In this document: one piece after another, positions 61,266 to 64,000 of the stretch | Numbering within the stretch: position 1 is the stretch's first letter | How the letters are laid out: the number at the start of each line of letters is the position of its first letter | NCBI GenBank assembly: GCA_963770295.1 | Contig: CAVYPA010000003.1 | Coordinates: forward strand, 1-64,000 | DNA: 64,000 nucleotides | Source: AWTP1-13 sp963770295 | Lineage (GTDB): Bacteria; Pseudomonadota; Alphaproteobacteria; Rhizobiales; Hyphomicrobiaceae | Direction: 5' to 3' | Position numbers and translations under genes: made by a program | The notes under the pieces: model-generated | What the model saw: only the letters and a program-made list of their open reading frames with translations | Told to the model about the DNA's origin: nothing | The model's database searches: none

Positions 61266-61965
61266 ATGCACGAGCACGACAACGATCATGACCACGGCCA
61301 TGACCACGGCCATGAGCACGACCATTCGCATGCGCATCCTCCCGCGCAGAAGGACCACGATGCCGGGCCGATGGGGGCCTACGAGGTCCTCGAAGAAGCC
61401 CTGCGGTCGCTCCTGATCGAAAAGGGGATCCTGACCGCGGAGGCCATCGCCGCCGCCGTTGACCTGATGGACAGCCGCACGCCGGCGCTGGGCGCCAAGG
61501 TCGTGGCACGCGCTTGGGCCGATGCCGCCTTCAAGAAACTTCTTCTCAAGGACACGCGCGCCGCCTTGCTGGACTGCGGCATCGACATCGGCACCATCGC
61601 CGAATTCGCGACCGTCGAGAACACCCCCGACGTGCACAACGTGATCGTCTGTACCTTGTGCTCGTGCTATCCCAAGATGCTCCTCGGGACGCCGCCCGCC
61701 TGGTACAAGAGCCTCGCCTATCGGTCGCGCACCGTGGTTGACCCGCGCGGCGTGCTCAGCGACTTCGGCCTCGAGCTGCCGCCGCAGGTCGAGGTGCGGG
61801 TGCACGACTTCGACCGCCGACTTGCGCTACCTCGTGCTGCCGATGCGTCCCAAGGTGACGCGCGGGTGGAGTGAGGAGCAACTTGCCGCCATTGTCACGC
61901 GCGACTGCATGATCGGCACGGCGCTGCCGAAGGTGGCGCCAAAAGCGCGCGCCCGCGCCGCGTGA
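61266..61965 (+). CDS. cobalt-type nitrile hydratase alpha subunit / thiocyanate hydrolase gamma-like, frameshifted
   Basis: About 232 residues after removing one base. Metal-bearing subunit. The active-site claw motif is VCTLCSCYP (Cys129, Cys132, Ser133, Cys134); Thr after the first Cys marks the cobalt type. Around it are NVIVCTLC and LLGTPPAWYKSLAYRSRTVVDPRGVL. The first 24 residues hold 11 His in a repeated HDHGHDHGH pattern, a likely metal-binding tail. The frame breaks at 61809-61810: after VRVHD one T too many diverts it to a false stop at 61874, while the other frame continues STADLRYLVLPMRP to TRDCMIGTALPKV, the expected ending. No activator gene follows. Substrate: a nitrile or thiocyanate. 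Confidence 0.86.
61275..61322 (+). repeat. 12-bp tandem repeat, four units, coding the His-rich tail
   Basis: CATGACCACGGC occurs at 61287 and 61299, with related units at 61275 and 61311. It encodes the HDHG units of the alpha-type subunit. Confidence 0.85.
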
Positions 61966-62123
61966 ACCGAAGCGAGGCCGATCCCGCCAAAGACCCGGCG
62001 CAGGCGACGATCGGTGCCTTCGTTCGCAGCGGAACAATGCAATAAACCGCCAACGAACAGCCACCGTGGCGGTCGCCGCCACGGCGTGCGTCGAGAGCTT
62101 CCGGTTTGCTAACAGTGCGCTCG

Positions 62124-62453
62124 TCAGATTGCGCCGTTGATCCAGTCGGTCAGCTGCTTTTTTTGCACCAGTGCGCCCACGCGCTGGGCGGCAACCTCGC
62201 CGTTTTTGAAGATCATCAGTGTCGGCATCGCCTGGATGCGATACTTCTGCGTCACGTCGGGATTTTGATCGACGTCGAGCTTGGCCACCTTGATCTTGCC
62301 GGCCAGTTCGGTCGCCACCTGTTCCAGTGCCGGCGCCATCGCCTTGCACGGTCCACACCACTCGGCAAAGAAGTCGACGAGCACCGGCTCGGACGATTGC
62401 AACACTTCTTTCTCGAAATTGGCGTCCGAGACCTCGCGCGCTGCGCCAGCCAT
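62124..62453 (-). CDS. trxA: thioredoxin
   Basis: 109 residues. Small redox protein with the active site WCGPCKAMAP and the cis-Pro loop AMPTLMIFKNGE. Reduces disulfides of cytoplasmic proteins. It follows addA on the minus strand (70 bp after the corrected addA stop), the gene order addA-trxA seen in many alphaproteobacteria. The typical start VSDANFEKEVLQSSEPVLVDFFAEWCG is intact in separate parts. Between it and the nitrile hydratase genes about 158 bp hold no gene. Confidence 0.96.
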   Translation of the reverse strand: MAGAAREVSDANFEKEVLQSSEPVLVDFFAEWCGPCKAMAPALEQVATELAGKIKVAKLDVDQNPDVTQKYRIQAMPTLMIFKNGEVAAQRVGALVQKKQLTDWINGAI

Positions 62454-62522
62454 GCCGCTATTCTCCTTGAATGAAACCCGTCGCCGGGTGAAACCGTCGA
62501 GCGGAACGTAGGGAGGCCCCCG

Positions 62523-64000
62523 TCAGGCGTCAAGGCTGGCGAGACCGCCTGTCCAAAGGCGCTGCGCGTGCGCGTCCAACAGGAGCTGCGGTATTTCCAT
62601 GATTTCGCGCGCCATCCGTCCACAGCAATGCAGCCCTGATCTCCAGTCCTGGGAAGATGGCGGCTACCCCCAAACGATAGGCGGCGAGTTGCAAAAGGTA
62701 GGTCTCTGCAACCTCGGCCACCACGCGCGGCGGCGGCCGGTTGGTCTTGTAATCGACGATCAAGAGGGCCGTGCCCGTGTGCACCAAACGATCGATCTTG
62801 CCGGTCAAACGCAGGGGAGGCCCCGCGCCGTTGCGGCTGGGAAGCGTGGCCACGATCGGCACTTCGGCACGGCTGTCGGGCCCAAACAACGCCGCTAGTT
62901 CCGGGTGCTCAAGCACGGCCAGCGTCTCGGCGATAATCTGGGAACGTATCTTAATGTCGAGGTCGGGGGCGCGGTTGGCGAGCAAGGCCACCGCGGCCGC
63001 CTGCCGGCTGTCGCGGCCGACCGCGGGCAGGTGCTCGAGCAAGGCATGTGTGAGGTTGCCGCGCAGGAAGCGCCCCTCTTCGAGCAGGGCGTGAGGCGAC
63101 AAAATGGAGGGCGCCCGCGAGGGTGGCCGCTTGACCTTCGCGTCGGCCGCGTCCTCCTCGAGCGCTGCCAGCTGCGAGGGCCGCAGCGGCACGCCGGCGT
63201 CAGCCTCCGCCGGGGCTCGTCGACCGATCCAGGTCGGCGCTTGCACCGTGCCGGCGCTTGGGCTGAGGAGCTGCGCCATCGCCTGCGGGGCAACCGTCTG
63301 GGCGCTTTCGAGCCGCCAAACGCTGCGGTTTTCGCCCACCGGCGTTTCGACGACTTGACCCTCGAGACCCTGGCGGACCAGGTGGTACCAGCAGTCCGCC
63401 GGCGCCTCGCGCGTGCCCTCGAAGCCGGCGATGTAGAGGCGATCGCGGGCGCGGGTGAGGGCCACGTACAAGAGGCGATCAAGCTCATTCTTGTCTGCCT
63501 GCCGTTCCGCCTGACGCGCCGCATCGACGGCGGCCACCGCACTCGTTCCGCGCACCGGCCACAAAAATGGCGGCAGTATCCCCGCCTCGGACTTAGCGTC
63601 GGCCACGGCGAGCAGGCTGCCGGGCCTGCGTCCCGAGCGCGTCGAACAGGTATCGGGCAGGAACACGATCGGGGCTTCGAGGCCCTTGGCGCCGTGCACG
63701 GTCATGACGCGCACCTCATCGCGCCCCTGCTCCATGTCGCGTTTGATCTCGGGACGCGCCTGTGCCATGGCGACGAGAAAACCCTGGAGCGACGGCGCGC
63801 CGGCCGCCTCATGGGCCAACGCCTGGTTCAGGAATTCATCGAGCGGGTCGGCGGCCTCGCTGCCGAGGCGCGCCAGCATGCGCGCGCGCATGCCGTCGCG
63901 ATCAAGCACGCCCGCATAGAAGTCAAAGGGCGCAAGCTGTCGCGCCTCGCCCTGCCAGCGCAGGAGACGATCGGCCACCGACTGCCAGAACGCGTCCTTG
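62523..64000 (-). CDS. addA: double-strand break repair helicase AddA, 3' part (window edge), frameshifted near the end
   Basis: The C-terminal 490 or so residues; the gene runs off the right edge. UvrD-like helicase motifs V and VI are seen in VRVMTVHGAKGLEAPIVFLPD and LLYVALTRARDRLYIAG. The RecB-type nuclease domain follows with LTGKIDRLVHTGTALLIVDYKTNRPPP (the D...DYK catalytic set) and a YLLQLAAYRLGVAAIFPG end. After ALLWTDGAR the frame breaks at a TTT run (62603-62605, plus strand). With two T it would read IMEIPQLLLDAHAQRLW and stop at 62523. AddA works with AddB, resecting DNA ends for recombination. Confidence 0.92.

Overview
The window is GC-rich, densely coded chromosomal DNA, most likely from an uncultured or little-studied alphaproteobacterium. 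The pointers are an addA-trxA end, folate-type TrmFO, a paaABCDE operon, a small conserved protein of alphaproteobacterial type, and many solute-binding-protein importers typical of Rhizobiales/Rhodospirillales. No rRNA, tRNA, CRISPR array or recognisable transposase was seen.

Layout. 1-0.7 kb: nearly gene-free. 0.7-8.5 kb: a dipeptide-type ABC importer split over two divergent units (ATPases plus a 2-hydroxyacid dehydrogenase on -, binding protein, PhyH dioxygenase and permeases on +). 8.9-11.8 kb: a TRAP transporter (dctM-Q-P). 12.2-14.5 kb: a Tat-exported multicopper oxidase preceded by a nine-copy 13-bp repeat. 15-16.7 kb: a Crp/Fnr regulator and a decayed dctM. 16.7-23 kb: DUF4239 protein, FAD oxidoreductase plus cupin, PhyH dioxygenase, and a pdxA2-dtnK pair for four-carbon acid sugars. 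23-32.7 kb: acyl-CoA ligase, enoyl-CoA hydratase, a second FAD oxidoreductase, an unassigned NAD(P)-binding protein, and a complete branched-chain amino-acid/amide type ABC importer. 32.7-41.9 kb: a tripartite tricarboxylate transporter with two binding proteins, a NitT/TauT-type ABC importer, a fumarylacetoacetate-hydrolase-family enzyme, and a broken extra binding protein. 42-47.2 kb: PRC-barrel protein, MFS permease, ABC exporter, SDR and a DsbA-like isomerase. 47.2-51.1 kb: phenylacetyl-CoA epoxidase operon paaABCDE. 51.3-57.5 kb: ion/citrate-superfamily permease, PncC-like protein, TrmFO, Crp/Fnr regulator, small protein, MHS-type MFS permease. 57.6-60.3 kb: ldh-rraA-hpaI aldolase operon. 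60.5-62 kb: a three-gene cobalt nitrile hydratase/thiocyanate hydrolase-like enzyme. 62.1-64 kb: thioredoxin and the 3' part of addA.

How it works together. The region reads as a scavenging island: five solute-binding-protein importers (dipeptide ABC, TRAP, branched-chain ABC, TTT, NitT ABC) each sit beside one or a few oxidoreductases, aldolases or hydrolases that could act on the imported carboxylates, amines or amides. Housekeeping genes (trmFO, trxA, addA) lie toward the right end.

Two unusual sequence-level patterns run through the window. First, short tandem repeats of 12, 13 or 15 bp occur at eight separate places, mostly at gene starts or junctions. Second, at least six otherwise well-conserved genes are interrupted by single-base insertions or a 2-base deletion, often in short homopolymers, which suggests residual assembly errors, though two other loci (dctM remnant, binding-protein remnant) look truly decayed.
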